Shown here piece by piece: positions 25,000-35,009 of a stretch of 64,000 nucleotides of DNA. The notes under the pieces are model-generated. The model worked only from the letters and a program-made list of their open reading frames with translations. It ran no database searches and was not told the DNA's origin. The stretch's first letter is position 1. Every line of letters starts with the position of its first letter. The DNA comes from Roseburia lenta (lineage in GTDB: Bacteria; Bacillota; Clostridia; Lachnospirales; Lachnospiraceae), in the NCBI RefSeq assembly GCF_014287435.1, contig NZ_JACOPG010000002.1, forward strand, positions 496,001-560,000, written 5' to 3'. The position numbers were made by a program, and so were the translations under genes.

Positions 25000-26272
25000 C
25001 TGTTTTCTCCCTTAGTAAACTCAAGACCAAAACACATGCGGCAAACACACTGACTACCCATTCTCTCCACTCCAGATGTGGATGCAAAGATGCATGATTA
25101 TTGACAACCACATACCAGAGGATCGGCGAACATGCTACGAGAAATGAAATAAGGACTGTTATCTTTTGAAAGAACGGTTTTTGCTTTTTATACAACATAT
25201 AGGCGATCACACCGACCAGGAAGATCACTCCAAGCAGGACTGTCGTCCATCCGACAAAAGCATGAAAATTAATGCGGAGTGCCGCCATAGGGCCAATCGC
25301 CATCCCATACTGATTGTCTCCAAAGTTGTCACCGGTTCCTGTTCTTCGCAGTACATTGATCCAGCCGTCTCTTAAAATATCTTCATGGGTAAAGGCAGTT
25401 GCCCAGATCCACTTCATAAACCACAATCCGGCATAGCCGATCAAAAAGGAAACTCCCTTGCCCACGATCTTCTTTACATTCTGTAAAAATCCGTCCTCAC
25501 GATATAATAGATAGTAAGTCAGAACCGGAATGGCAAAGGCAACCAGCGGATAGGTCAAAAAGTCAAAGAATGCCACCAGCATACCATCGATCAGGAATAT
25601 GTAAGGGATCTGTTTTTCCTTTTTGCAATACAAAAGTAAGAGCATGGTCAACTGCATGGCATAATAGATGGTAGACAACTGAAAGGACTGCGCAATCGCA
25701 ACCGGATTCATGGCAATGATAGTTACCGCATACGCAATACAATATTTTCCCAATCTCTTATAGAGCAGGCAGAAGATCCATCCTGTCAAAAAGACCATAA
25801 GCATAGCATGCAGATAATAGATGTCCTGCACATTCATAAACATCAGAAGCGGTTTCAAAAATACCAGATAGCCATGCCAATATCTGGCATAGTTGACATA
25901 AGACAGATCGCCTTGCGCATCATTTGCATAGTTCATCAAGGTATCTGCCCAATCTCCCCACTGATTTTCCAGATATGCCCCGGACGGACACAGTAGGGCA
26001 TCCTGCAATGAACCGTTGAAATCCGGTGCGATGGCTTCTAATAACATAATAATGTTGGTGTCTGTATCGTAAGTATCATAAAAATTGGAAATACTCATAT
26101 TGTAATCATCATTTTGCAAACGGATCGTATTGTCTGATTCGATAACATGCTCTACCATGCGATTTCTTGGCAATTTATAGACAAGGCATAAAAGCCCCAC
26201 CAATACTATACTGCTAATGACTACAATCCCTATCATTTTAATCAATACTTGGATGTTTTGCTTCACTTTCAT
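24980..26272 (-). CDS. Multi-pass membrane protein, paralogue of the next gene upstream
   Basis: The 430-residue protein has an N-terminal membrane segment, an extracytoplasmic region of about 100 residues (YLENQWGDWADTLMNYAND), then eight or nine further segments. Shared with the product of 26274-27590 are DALLxPS near 90, YxRYWHGxxxFLKP, AxSFQLSxxYYAMxLT, FLIDGMLVAFFDFLTYP, YAGLWFMKWIWA and the C-terminal SLHPHLEWREWVV. No known family is recognised. The acidic loop and membrane layout would fit a GT-C glycosyltransferase or polymerase, unproven. It overlaps the MaoC-like gene and so belongs to the acylation operon. Confidence 0.7.
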   Translation of the reverse strand: MKVKQNIQVLIKMIGIVVISSIVLVGLLCLVYKLPRNRMVEHVIESDNTIRLQNDDYNMSISNFYDTYDTDTNIIMLLEAIAPDFNGSLQDALLCPSGAYLENQWGDWADTLMNYANDAQGDLSYVNYARYWHGYLVFLKPLLMFMNVQDIYYLHAMLMVFLTGWIFCLLYKRLGKYCIAYAVTIIAMNPVAIAQSFQLSTIYYAMQLTMLLLLYCKKEKQIPYIFLIDGMLVAFFDFLTYPLVAFAIPVLTYYLLYREDGFLQNVKKIVGKGVSFLIGYAGLWFMKWIWATAFTHEDILRDGWINVLRRTGTGDNFGDNQYGMAIGPMAALRINFHAFVGWTTVLLGVIFLVGVIAYMLYKKQKPFFQKITVLISFLVACSPILWYVVVNNHASLHPHLEWREWVVSVFAACVLVLSLLREKTDERISV

Positions 26273-26273
26273 C

Positions 26274-27590
26274 TTATCTGCACTCCACTGCTTTCTTTCT
26301 TCTATCTGTCCAGAACCATGCCAGCCACATTAATGGTGCAAAAACTGCCACCAGCCATTCTCTCCATTCCAGATGTGGATGCAGGGAGCAATGGTTATTC
26401 AATGCCACGATCCACACAATCGGAATGATTGTCAGTAATGCAAAGATCACAAACATTCCCGCTGCTCGCTTCGTAAAACCAGCCTTATGCCGGATCATAT
26501 AAATGACCAGAACAACCGCAGCACATAGGAGCAGGAAGACCATAATCCTGACCGGTCTTGTGCCAAAGGCATGTAAATTTTCACGCATGGCTGCTGCCGG
26601 ACTGATCTCCACGTTAAAAGCGCTATCCACATCCGACATCGCGCCTTTTCCTGTTCGGTGCAGGACACTTTCAATGCCCTCGGCGATCACGTTCTCATCC
26701 GTAAACAAAGATGCCAGGATCCACTTGCTTACCCACATTCCGGCGTAGCCTAATAAAAAGGCTATACCATAACGGATACTCGCAAGCAGATTATGTAACA
26801 GGTCTTGTTCTGAGAATACCAGCACAAAACAAAGAGGAACCACGAATGCCACCGGCGGATAAGTAAGGAAATCCAAAAATGCCAGAATAATACCATCGAT
26901 CACAAAGGCATACAGGAAAAGATGTTCCCTTTTTTCCTTGTCATCCCAGCAAAGTACCATTATACATGTAAGGATCATCGCATAGAAGACACTCGAAAGT
27001 TGAAATGACCTCGCAATATAAGGCGGATTAAAAAGTGCAAGCAGGACAAGAAACGGTCCAACGTATGCTTTTTCTTTTTTATAGATCAAAAGCAGAGTGG
27101 CAAAACACAAGCCACATAAGATCAAGGTATTGATCTGATAAATCTCATTCAGGTTAAAGAAAACAAACATGGGTTTCAAGAACAGTACAAAACCGTGCCA
27201 ATAACGCGGATAGGTCAATTTATTATCCTCACTATAGGCTTTCGCATGTGCATCATTTTGCAGAGTATTGACCCAGTCTCCAAAGAAATCCCGGATATAA
27301 TTGGAACTCGGTGCCAGCAAGGCATCCTGGAAAGCCGTGTGTTCTCTCGGCGCGATCACCTCTTCTAAGGTAATGATATTGGTCTTGGTATCATATACAT
27401 ACCCGTCTATATTCGCGTTGATATTATTGTCATCGCACAGGGCATATAAAAGATTTTCTGACTCCTCTATATGTTTTACAAAAAGATCGCGCGGTATCAT
27501 ATACGCAAGCGTCAGCAAGAGTATTGCTGCGATGGCACACCCTATCACAAGCCCTATTGATTTGACATAATCTTTGATCCACTCTTTCAA
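26274..27590 (-). CDS. Multi-pass membrane protein, paralogue of 24980-26272
   Basis: The 438-residue product has the same plan and motifs as its downstream neighbour: DALLAPSSNYIRDFFGDW, YPRYWHGFVLFLKPM, ARSFQLSSVFYAMILT, FVIDGIILAFLDFLTYPP and HCSLHPHLEWREWLVAVFA. The start is TTG at 27590 with GAGGT before it. The near-invariant last motif lies just before the final membrane segment and is probably functional. Two copies in tandem suggest related but distinct acceptors. No family is recognised; a GT-C type enzyme or Wzy-like polymerase is one possibility. Confidence 0.7.
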   Translation of the reverse strand: MKEWIKDYVKSIGLVIGCAIAAILLLTLAYMIPRDLFVKHIEESENLLYALCDDNNINANIDGYVYDTKTNIITLEEVIAPREHTAFQDALLAPSSNYIRDFFGDWVNTLQNDAHAKAYSEDNKLTYPRYWHGFVLFLKPMFVFFNLNEIYQINTLILCGLCFATLLLIYKKEKAYVGPFLVLLALFNPPYIARSFQLSSVFYAMILTCIMVLCWDDKEKREHLFLYAFVIDGIILAFLDFLTYPPVAFVVPLCFVLVFSEQDLLHNLLASIRYGIAFLLGYAGMWVSKWILASLFTDENVIAEGIESVLHRTGKGAMSDVDSAFNVEISPAAAMRENLHAFGTRPVRIMVFLLLCAAVVLVIYMIRHKAGFTKRAAGMFVIFALLTIIPIVWIVALNNHCSLHPHLEWREWLVAVFAPLMWLAWFWTDRRKKAVECR

Positions 27591-27595
27591 TTTCT

Positions 27596-28585
27596 TTACC
27601 TCGTAAATTCTATGATCGACTCTGCATCGATGAAGTCATTGGATACCATCCAGAATGTCAGAATGATCAATGGATAGATCACAACAACCGGCTCTAAAAC
27701 CACTTTTTCTTTGATCCACAGTCGAAATGTATTCCATGATGTCTGAAATGCCAGCTCCTGACAATACAGGATCAACAGCAGTAACAGGTAATATACAAAA
27801 GCATATATGACCGCCCGGCAATAATCGCCCAGATAAGCCCACAGCAAAAAGCCCGGAACGGAGCCAAGACCACACAAAAGATAAGCCAGTCTGTGCCGTC
27901 CATCTGTCTGTTCTTTTATCAGAGAGGCAAAAAATTGAAAGATGGCATAAGTATATGGCAGAAACAAAAGAACAATGACCAGGAAGCGTTTCCCTGAAAT
28001 ACGCCCCTGCACATCTGCTGCAAATCCATAAGTTTCCTTTGCCAGAACAAATGCCACGAAAGCCATAACGACCATCCCTGCCGCCTGCACCATATTTCTC
28101 TTGTTATCCTCACACATGCCCTTTGCCAATACTGCCGCGAACAATAATGCTCCACCGGAAAATACGATCATCGGACAGATATATGCGGCAAGCAGGATGC
28201 CCGGCAGGACAATACCATCACATCTTCCGTTCAAAAGTGCCACAATGCATAAGAGTATGATGACCCACGCGTACAGATCCGGTGATCCCATATAACTGTC
28301 GCAGATAAACATCGGCATCAGGCATACGGCAAGCAGCGTTGCCATATAATAGATCCCGCTTCTATTTTCTTTACTGACTTTGCGCAGCGCCTGCCCAGCC
28401 ACTCCGATCAAAATAAGGAAAAATACTGCCGTCATCCCCTGTATGATACGTCGGTTCCCCAGAATGGATAGTGCCCACAGGTGCTGCATCATATTTTCAT
28501 TGTAATAACGCAAGACACACAGAAAACCAAAACCTGCCAAAGCAAGCAGAAAGGTCATATCTTTTTTTTGTAATTTATCTTTCAT
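27596..28585 (-). CDS. Multi-pass membrane protein, divergent member of the six-gene family
   Basis: This 329-residue membrane protein aligns by position with the five longer paralogues in this locus. CDSYMGSPDLYAWVIILLCI stands where they have SxYNxGRLDxY, and GDYCRAVIYAFVYYLLLLLI stands where they have VDYGRWxxxxxxYYxxxL. The first motif of the others (GFxSRGLLGTIY) is replaced by LGNRRIIQGM. It therefore seems to be a shortened and diverged sixth copy. ATG at 28585 is preceded by GAGGTG at a normal distance. No function is known. Confidence 0.65.
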   Translation of the reverse strand: MKDKLQKKDMTFLLALAGFGFLCVLRYYNENMMQHLWALSILGNRRIIQGMTAVFFLILIGVAGQALRKVSKENRSGIYYMATLLAVCLMPMFICDSYMGSPDLYAWVIILLCIVALLNGRCDGIVLPGILLAAYICPMIVFSGGALLFAAVLAKGMCEDNKRNMVQAAGMVVMAFVAFVLAKETYGFAADVQGRISGKRFLVIVLLFLPYTYAIFQFFASLIKEQTDGRHRLAYLLCGLGSVPGFLLWAYLGDYCRAVIYAFVYYLLLLLILYCQELAFQTSWNTFRLWIKEKVVLEPVVVIYPLIILTFWMVSNDFIDAESIIEFTR

Positions 28586-28602
28586 CCAAATCACCTCATC
28601 CT

Positions 28603-29835
28603 CTAGTAGAACAATATGCCCTTACTTTGCATAAAGCGCTGTAAGCCCTTGACTAACATGTCAATATCCACATCCATATAAGGGACAGTCAATACTACCA
28701 GAGTAAAATATACCAACCATGCAGGATGTTTTTTTACTCTATCTACGACAACTTTTGTTTCTTCCGTAACCAGTGGATCCCGCAAGATCAACATTGCCAG
28801 AATAATAAGCAGATAGTAAGTAACCACTGCCAGAATCCAGCGACCATAATCTACCTTCAAGAGCATATCCGGTAAAATAGTCAGGGAACCGACCGCTACC
28901 GCAAGATATTTTAACTTGGCAAACAGGTCGTCCGCTTTCTTGATGATCCTTACAAAAGCCCTTGCCAGAACAACGATTGCCGGCAAAAGTATCAGCAGAT
29001 AAAGGACTAATTGCACATGGTTCATATATACAAAATCCGTCTCCGCACCGGAAACATCAATGCCTAAGACCTCATGGTACAAGAGGGTTGTATGATAGAT
29101 TCCCTGATAGGAGACATTGGTCGCATCCCGCAAAACAGTCTCAAAAATGTCATTGCCATTGGTGCGGCTGAACAACTCAAACCACAAAAACATACCGGAT
29201 CCTATCAGAAAGGTCAGGAAAAACAAAATGGTATTTTTCTTATTCTTTCGTGTCATCATATAATAAAACTGGATCACCAGGATCACATTAAAATACATGA
29301 GGACGAAGCCCTGATGGAACATGATACCCAATGCCGCAAATGGCAGGGACAACCATTCTGTCTTTTCATTCATCAATGCCATAAAGCCCAATAACATCAT
29401 CCATACCATGCAAAAATCTACACGCAAGAAATTGTATGCATAGGTAAAGGTTGCTACCATGGCAATATGAAAGGTCAGCAAGATGTATTGCTCTGCCTTT
29501 GTCACCATGCCATTTTCCATATCACTCTTCTTTAAAACATGATAGGAAAAAAATAAAAGGAATACGATAAACAGGACCGTTACCACATTGGCAAATACCA
29601 AGGCATTCTGATATTGCATCATATCTACCGGTATCACCGCATCCAGAATATGGTAGATGGTTCCAAGCAGGGATCTTGATGTAAATCCATATTCATAGGA
29701 CAGCGCAAGCATGGTCGTATTGTAGGATCTGACCCAGCCTCTGTAATTTGTAACAAAGGTTGCCAAATCCACAAAAGCCAGCATCATGATAAACTGTCTG
29801 ATATTGTAATTTGCCTTTACAAGTTTCTCTTTCAT
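28603..29835 (-). CDS. Multi-pass membrane protein, six-gene family
   Basis: The 410-residue protein has about ten membrane segments. Family motifs are YNTTMLALSYEYGFTSRSLL, then GTIYHILDAVIP, FLRVDFCMVWMMLL in place of GRLDxY, MFHQGFVLMYFNVIL and LPDMLLKVDYGRWILAV. An extracytoplasmic loop between about residues 210 and 275 contains ETDF. ATG at 29835 follows GAGGA closely; the longer frame to 29883 overlaps the upstream gene. No characterised homologue is recognised. Conserved acidic and Arg residues in outward loops suggest an enzyme, perhaps a GT-C glycosyltransferase, rather than a passive channel. Confidence 0.7.
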   Translation of the reverse strand: MKEKLVKANYNIRQFIMMLAFVDLATFVTNYRGWVRSYNTTMLALSYEYGFTSRSLLGTIYHILDAVIPVDMMQYQNALVFANVVTVLFIVFLLFFSYHVLKKSDMENGMVTKAEQYILLTFHIAMVATFTYAYNFLRVDFCMVWMMLLGFMALMNEKTEWLSLPFAALGIMFHQGFVLMYFNVILVIQFYYMMTRKNKKNTILFFLTFLIGSGMFLWFELFSRTNGNDIFETVLRDATNVSYQGIYHTTLLYHEVLGIDVSGAETDFVYMNHVQLVLYLLILLPAIVVLARAFVRIIKKADDLFAKLKYLAVAVGSLTILPDMLLKVDYGRWILAVVTYYLLIILAMLILRDPLVTEETKVVVDRVKKHPAWLVYFTLVVLTVPYMDVDIDMLVKGLQRFMQSKGILFY

Positions 29836-29864
29836 TTTCCTCTTTTCTCCTGCGTTTCCTATTT

Positions 29865-31121
29865 TTATTGCCACGGAATCCATATATGCAGATGCATATT
29901 CAGGATATTAACGATCCTCTCTGTCAGCGGACAGATGCTAATATGCATGAGCGGCTGGAACAAAAGCGGGTATATCAACAATAAGACCGCATATGGATAT
30001 TTGCTTCTTAGCCTGTCTACTGTCTGCCGGCTCACCTCTGTCACTGCCGTATCGCGCATTGCAAGCAGTGCCAATAATACGACGGCATAATAACTGATGA
30101 TGGAAAAGATCCAGCGGCCATAATCTACTTTTAGTATCATATCCGGTAAAATCGTCAGGACACCGGCAAGCACAATGATATACTTTACCTTGTCAATCTT
30201 TGTTTTTGCCAAGCCAAGCAGTTCCCGCGCAAAGCCTAGCGCGATCAAAATATAAGGCAGCATAAACAGGCAGTATAATGGAAATTCCACAAAATTTTGC
30301 TTGTGATACTCCCATTCCTTGGCTGATAGGTCCACACCCAGGATCTCATGATCCACAACTTCAATATGATAATCAGCATCCGGTCCCATACTGCATGCCG
30401 TATCGATCAAGTGATCCGCGAATTTTTCTCCATCAATATGTGAAAAACCCTCAAACCAGATAAATAAAGCAGACACCGTAAGCATGGTCGCCAAAAACAT
30501 GCCCAGATATTTCCGGCTGGTCTTATTTGAAAAGATAACCCTCAAGTCTTCCTGTCCCTTGACCGCATCCAGTGCTTTATATAATTGCATCGCCAGCACC
30601 ATTCCCATATACATGAAAACATGTCCCTGATGGAACATCACGCCAATGGCAGAGAGCGGCACCGCCAGCCATTCTGCCTTTCCATAGACCATAAGAAGCA
30701 CAGATAGCATACTGCACATGACACAATACATGTCCAATCTTCCCAGATTATACTCACTGGAAAACATAGGGATCGCTGCAATAAAATATAAGATGATAAA
30801 ATACCGGGCACTCTGCTTTACCTTTTCGTCGCTCATTCTCAGACACTTCATACAAAAGAGGAAAAGTAATACAACAAAGACCAGAAAACATCCTTCAAAA
30901 AAGAGCATTGCCCAGCCGAAAGTATATAAATCCCAAGGCAGGATCCGGTTTAAAACACCATAAATCGTCCCTAGTAGCCCACGGGAAATAAAGCCATACC
31001 CATAATGAAAAGCAAGCATAGTCGTATTGATATTGCTTGTCGTTCCCGCAAAATTATTCCAGAATAGTACAAAGGTAAAGAGGATCATTGCCCATGTAAA
31101 TTTATTTTCTTTTATCTTCAT
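29865..31121 (-). CDS. Multi-pass membrane protein, six-gene family
   Basis: The 418-residue product shows all family blocks in standard form: NTTMLAFHYGYGFISRGLLG, GVLNRILPWDL, SSEYNLGRLDMYCVMCSML, GVMFHQGHVFMYMGMVL, DHEILGVDLSAKEWEYHKQN and LPDMILKVDYGRWIFSIISY. The HEILGVDL loop is shared with four other members and probably faces outward. It is encoded directly downstream of an acyltransferase gene (stop and start touch). No function can be assigned. Confidence 0.72.
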   Translation of the reverse strand: MKIKENKFTWAMILFTFVLFWNNFAGTTSNINTTMLAFHYGYGFISRGLLGTIYGVLNRILPWDLYTFGWAMLFFEGCFLVFVVLLFLFCMKCLRMSDEKVKQSARYFIILYFIAAIPMFSSEYNLGRLDMYCVMCSMLSVLLMVYGKAEWLAVPLSAIGVMFHQGHVFMYMGMVLAMQLYKALDAVKGQEDLRVIFSNKTSRKYLGMFLATMLTVSALFIWFEGFSHIDGEKFADHLIDTACSMGPDADYHIEVVDHEILGVDLSAKEWEYHKQNFVEFPLYCLFMLPYILIALGFARELLGLAKTKIDKVKYIIVLAGVLTILPDMILKVDYGRWIFSIISYYAVVLLALLAMRDTAVTEVSRQTVDRLRSKYPYAVLLLIYPLLFQPLMHISICPLTERIVNILNMHLHIWIPWQ

Positions 31122-32156
31122 CTATTTCAATCTCCTCTTATAAAGAATCCAGTCTCCAACGTATGGTATTTTCCCGATCAGACGGACCAGCCCCCAGGCA
31201 ATTCCCCAAACCAACAGATAGGTAAGAATCATTTTCAAATATAGATTGCTGTTCCACTGACTAAGCCACGGCATCATCATGAGTGCGATCATATTATGTA
31301 TAAGGTAAATGCCAAAAGAATCCTGTGACAGACGCTCCACGAAGGAACAATTCTTTTGCACAAGAAACATCGCAAAACCAAACAGTGCCAGACTGAGCAA
31401 AACAATCCCCGCGTGGTCATACCAAAGACTCACGTTTTCTCCCCTTCTGTGCTGGAGCCATAAATAGCCCTCACATCCAGCCAAAGCGAAAATGCCTGCC
31501 AGACTGTATATGGTGTAAGCAGCTTTTTTGTGTTCTACCAACGCTGTATGCCACCTCTTGTATGCTCCGCCAATCAGCATATACATGGCATAGGTTATAT
31601 GTTGCGCCATACTCTCTTGGGCAAAATTCTGCAGCAACAATACAAGTGCCCATAGCAAAATGACGGTAATGAGGCATCCCCGATTGGAAAGTTTTTTCCA
31701 AACCAGTGCAAAAACAGGCAAGAGCAAATATAACCCCAATATAACCGGCAGATACCAGGCATGTGACAAAACTGGTTCCTCTATAAATAATAATCTAAGA
31801 ACAAAATCTTTCCATACAAAAGGTTTCCCTTGCACGCAAACAGCAAATACTTCGTAAATGGCAAACCATATTTCTGTTACCAGCAACAAATATAACCATT
31901 TATGTAAATAAAAACTTTTCCATTTTCCATCGCTATAGTCTCGATCTAGCAGCAGATAACCTGTAATCATAAGAAAGAGCGGCACGCCGCATCTGCCAAA
32001 GATCAGCAAAGTATATAGGATGATCTGTCTTGCACCAGACATCTCCTGATACCCCAGCCAAAACAGGCAGTTAACATCAATCACATGACACATGATAACC
32101 ATCAGGATTGCTAACGCACGGATATAATCAATAAATAAAATTCTTTTCTTTTTCAT
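31122..32156 (-). CDS. Acyltransferase-3 family membrane protein
   Basis: This 344-residue protein has the family pattern ILFIDYIRALAILMVIMCHV, GRCGVPLFLMITGYLLLDRD and a C-terminal SQDSFGIYLIHNMIALMMM. It has about ten membrane segments. The family transfers acyl groups, most often acetyl, to sugar hydroxyls on the outer side of the membrane. It lies between another acyltransferase gene and a six-family membrane-protein gene. No acceptor can be named. Confidence 0.88.
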   Translation of the reverse strand: MKKKRILFIDYIRALAILMVIMCHVIDVNCLFWLGYQEMSGARQIILYTLLIFGRCGVPLFLMITGYLLLDRDYSDGKWKSFYLHKWLYLLLVTEIWFAIYEVFAVCVQGKPFVWKDFVLRLLFIEEPVLSHAWYLPVILGLYLLLPVFALVWKKLSNRGCLITVILLWALVLLLQNFAQESMAQHITYAMYMLIGGAYKRWHTALVEHKKAAYTIYSLAGIFALAGCEGYLWLQHRRGENVSLWYDHAGIVLLSLALFGFAMFLVQKNCSFVERLSQDSFGIYLIHNMIALMMMPWLSQWNSNLYLKMILTYLLVWGIAWGLVRLIGKIPYVGDWILYKRRLK

Positions 32157-32178
32157 TTTTATCTTTCATCCATATCAC

Positions 32179-33300
32179 TCACATTTGCAAAAACATTTTC
32201 CGAATCAGCGGTACCCTGCTCACCAGACCAACCACAACGTAACATGCAAACGTTACTGCGAACGCTTTTATCAAATTCATGCCAACAAAATAATGGGTCT
32301 GCAGCCATGGGAAACAGGTTGTCCACGAAAATACCGCCAGTAATATGTAATGCGAATAATAAATTCCCAGTGTATTTTGTCCTATGTATTCTCCTATGAT
32401 TTTACTTGCCAAATTCTCGCGGTCAGAAAACAAACTCTCACATATACCATACAGCCCTATTGTAACCAAGGCTGTAGATAATCTGACATAGCCAAAACTC
32501 AGATAAGTGTCTCCCCATATCAGTAAGCCGGTCTCACGGTATTTGATAAACATAAGCCCCATAAGTCCGATTACCAGACATATCCCCGATAAAGGCAATC
32601 GCCATCTATAGATCCGCCCACATTCTTTTCGATCAACGCCTTGCTGATATTCCAGTAAAAATGCTCCCAACAGGAAATAAAACAGCAAATTATTATTGTT
32701 GCCAAAAGTCAATATGCTATTCCATGCCTGCAATGGCAGTTCCCTTCCATGTATGATCTGTCCAACCAGCCAATTCACAGATGGAAAAAGGATACCTGTC
32801 AGACCGGATAGGATCATGATAAAGAATGTAATCTGCCTTCCCAGTGTACCGCCGGTAAACAGGAAATAGGTAATAGGATATACGATCATAAGCCCCAAAT
32901 AGGCGATCATATACCACATAAGACCTGTATCCACGCCCTCGTAATCCTGTAAAAAGAACAGATACTTGATGCATGTCCAAAGGGAAATCCCGGTGATCTT
33001 TCCTGCAATCCTATAAACCACCAAATACAGCAAACGCCAGCAGACCAAAGTCATATACATAGATCCAAGGCGTTTCCCGTGTTTTTGCCATGTAAAATGT
33101 CGGCTCTGATGCAGTACTGCCCCCGATGCCATAACGAAACAGGGAACGGCTCCCCAGGCTAAGGTCATCATCAAATTTCCTACCACAGAATGATAGGGCA
33201 GCAAAACGCCATGACAATAGATCACCAGGAGCATACTGACACCTTTTAACACATCCAAATATACAATTCGACTCGTCTTTTGTTGCATAACTTTTTCCAT
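32179..33300 (-). CDS. Acyltransferase-3 family membrane protein
   Basis: The 373-residue product begins with a short hydrophilic stretch and then RIVYLDVLKGVSMLLVIYCH, followed by AVPCFVMASGAVLHQSR. The C-terminal NTLGIYYSHYILLAVFSW is another family block. It sits 5 bp downstream of the flippase gene and should be transcribed from the promoter at 34912-34940. ATG at 33300 is chosen; ATG at residue 5 is an alternative. A role in O-acylation of the exported repeat unit is inferred from context. Confidence 0.86.
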   Translation of the reverse strand: MEKVMQQKTSRIVYLDVLKGVSMLLVIYCHGVLLPYHSVVGNLMMTLAWGAVPCFVMASGAVLHQSRHFTWQKHGKRLGSMYMTLVCWRLLYLVVYRIAGKITGISLWTCIKYLFFLQDYEGVDTGLMWYMIAYLGLMIVYPITYFLFTGGTLGRQITFFIMILSGLTGILFPSVNWLVGQIIHGRELPLQAWNSILTFGNNNNLLFYFLLGAFLLEYQQGVDRKECGRIYRWRLPLSGICLVIGLMGLMFIKYRETGLLIWGDTYLSFGYVRLSTALVTIGLYGICESLFSDRENLASKIIGEYIGQNTLGIYYSHYILLAVFSWTTCFPWLQTHYFVGMNLIKAFAVTFACYVVVGLVSRVPLIRKMFLQM

Positions 33301-33305
33301 AACCT

Positions 33306-34862
33306 CTACCGCATCAATACCTTGCGCAGCCCTGTCAGCTCGCGTCCCATCCTGCCCTCGATCAGACCGATCAGTTTTTCCATGAACTCTTTATACTCTA
33401 CCGTTCTGCCATAAAGCAGCATCAGCAGGATATTATACATAGCCGTACAAACGACAAGTTTTAAGAAGATCTCCAGCAATCCGCCCATGACAATAAAACT
33501 ACAGACAAAATAAGTAAATCCACCGACTGCCACCGCAGATGCCGTATAGATAGAAAACATCTTGAAGTAATGGCTGACGCTCTTTTCAAAACCGTGCTTG
33601 TAGGTGACCAGTGCCTCCACCCAGAAGCAGACACCAGCCGTCGATACAAAAGTACCGATCAAAACACCGACCAGACCATACTTGATGACCAGAACAATAG
33701 AAACCACAAGGTTTACGATCACTTCAAAGATCGGCTTGTAACGATCGTACCAATACAGTCCCATCGCATCACGGAAATTCAATGTCACCTTGCGCATACC
33801 GCTCATATAAAAGTTCAGTACAATCAAAAACACAACACTCATCGGGAAAAGATAATCTTTGCCCGCCCAGACCTCGATAAACGGATTGAACATGACAAGA
33901 AAGGTCACTGCCGCATAGGAATGGATCCAAAAGCCGATAAAATTCAAGGTCTTATAGATATGAAAAACGCGTTCTTTGTCATCCGTGACGCTAAGGTTTC
34001 CGATACTTGCGACAAAGGAACCCAAAATGCCATTGATGGCTGTATTGACACTTCCCAGAAGCATACGGTAATTGTCAAAAATACCAACTGTCACCAGACC
34101 GACAAAGGCAGAAATGATCAGACTGTCCGTATTGTTGACCATGACATCACCCAACTTGTGCATGAACATGGCACTGACATTCTTAAAGATGCTCTTCTGT
34201 GTTTCCTTGGATGGCAGAGACTTGCGATCCTTTTTCAGATACGGATACATCCGGTCGCATTTCCAGGCGATTGAAAGATTGGTCAGGATATTGCATATGA
34301 TCTGCATCAAAAGATATATGATGAAATTTTCAAATACCAAAAGAACAATGATCTGCGCAATGAACTGGATGGTCATAAAGGCTGTCACATAAAGCGTACT
34401 GATATAGCCTTTTTGATGTCCGTCGATCAGCGCTCTCTTATAGCCCCATAAATAGGACACGACCGTATTCAACAGATAGAGCAGATAAATCCCTGTCAGC
34501 CCGCTGATCCCGGGATCGTCTGCAATAAAATATTTTAAGAAAGGAACCAGGCAAAGTCCTGCTACCGTGATAAAGCCTGCTACATAAGAGTAGAGTTTGC
34601 GGTAGAGGTTCATCAGCTCCGTGATCTCTTTTTCATCTTCGCGCGCGATCGGGCCATACATATGGTAGATCATGGCTGTTCCGATACCGAGTTCTGCCAG
34701 AGAAAGCACGGAAAGGATATTGCCAAACAATCCCTGCACGCCCAAATACTCCTGTGACAGGACGCGGATAAAGATCGTACGTGCCACAAAAGAAAGTATC
34801 AAATTCACAATATAAGAGCCCGAATTTGCCAGAGCATTTAAAAAAGTATTCTTTGTTCTCAT
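33306..34862 (-). CDS. Wzx-type oligosaccharide flippase (MVF/PST family)
   Basis: This 518-residue protein has about 12-14 membrane segments. RTKNTFLNALANSGSYIVNL and RVLSQEYLGVQGLFGNILSV are typical starts of polysaccharide-transport (PST) flippases, with LAELGIGTAMIYHMY next and KLGDVMVNNTDSLIISAFVG in the middle. It should flip undecaprenyl-diphosphate-linked repeat units. ATG at 34862 was chosen because AGGTG lies just upstream. It is the first gene after a strong divergent promoter pair. Its presence, with no ABC-2 polysaccharide exporter in view, points to a Wzx/Wzy-type route, although no Wzy is recognised. Confidence 0.9.
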   Translation of the reverse strand: MRTKNTFLNALANSGSYIVNLILSFVARTIFIRVLSQEYLGVQGLFGNILSVLSLAELGIGTAMIYHMYGPIAREDEKEITELMNLYRKLYSYVAGFITVAGLCLVPFLKYFIADDPGISGLTGIYLLYLLNTVVSYLWGYKRALIDGHQKGYISTLYVTAFMTIQFIAQIIVLLVFENFIIYLLMQIICNILTNLSIAWKCDRMYPYLKKDRKSLPSKETQKSIFKNVSAMFMHKLGDVMVNNTDSLIISAFVGLVTVGIFDNYRMLLGSVNTAINGILGSFVASIGNLSVTDDKERVFHIYKTLNFIGFWIHSYAAVTFLVMFNPFIEVWAGKDYLFPMSVVFLIVLNFYMSGMRKVTLNFRDAMGLYWYDRYKPIFEVIVNLVVSIVLVIKYGLVGVLIGTFVSTAGVCFWVEALVTYKHGFEKSVSHYFKMFSIYTASAVAVGGFTYFVCSFIVMGGLLEIFLKLVVCTAMYNILLMLLYGRTVEYKEFMEKLIGLIEGRMGRELTGLRKVLMR

Positions 34863-34911
34863 TTCACCTATCCTTGTATGCCCGGACACAATGCTCCTAG
34901 CATATTATTAA

Positions 34912-34940
34912 ATTATATTTTATCTTGATGTAAAATTCAA
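34912..34940 (-). promoter_or_regulatory. Sigma-A type promoter of the flippase operon
   Basis: On the minus strand TTGAAT (34940-34935) is followed after 17 bp by a perfect TATAAT (34917-34912). It lies about 50 bp upstream of the flippase start, leaving an untranslated leader of roughly 40 bases. It overlaps the plus-strand promoter at 34925-34953, so the two may compete for RNA polymerase. Confidence 0.75.
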
Positions 34941-34953
34941 CATTGGGTATGAT
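34925..34953 (+). promoter_or_regulatory. Sigma-A type promoter of the lone plus-strand glycosyltransferase
   Basis: TTGATG (34925-34930), a 17-bp spacer and TATGAT (34948-34953) form a good promoter facing right, with a start site expected near 34960 and the glycosyltransferase start at 35010. The -35 element lies within the span of the opposing promoter. Confidence 0.65.
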
Positions 34954-35009
34954 TATCCTAAGTATATATGGGAAATATGGCAGATTTCTGCAGGAAAATG
35001 AGGGGTTTT

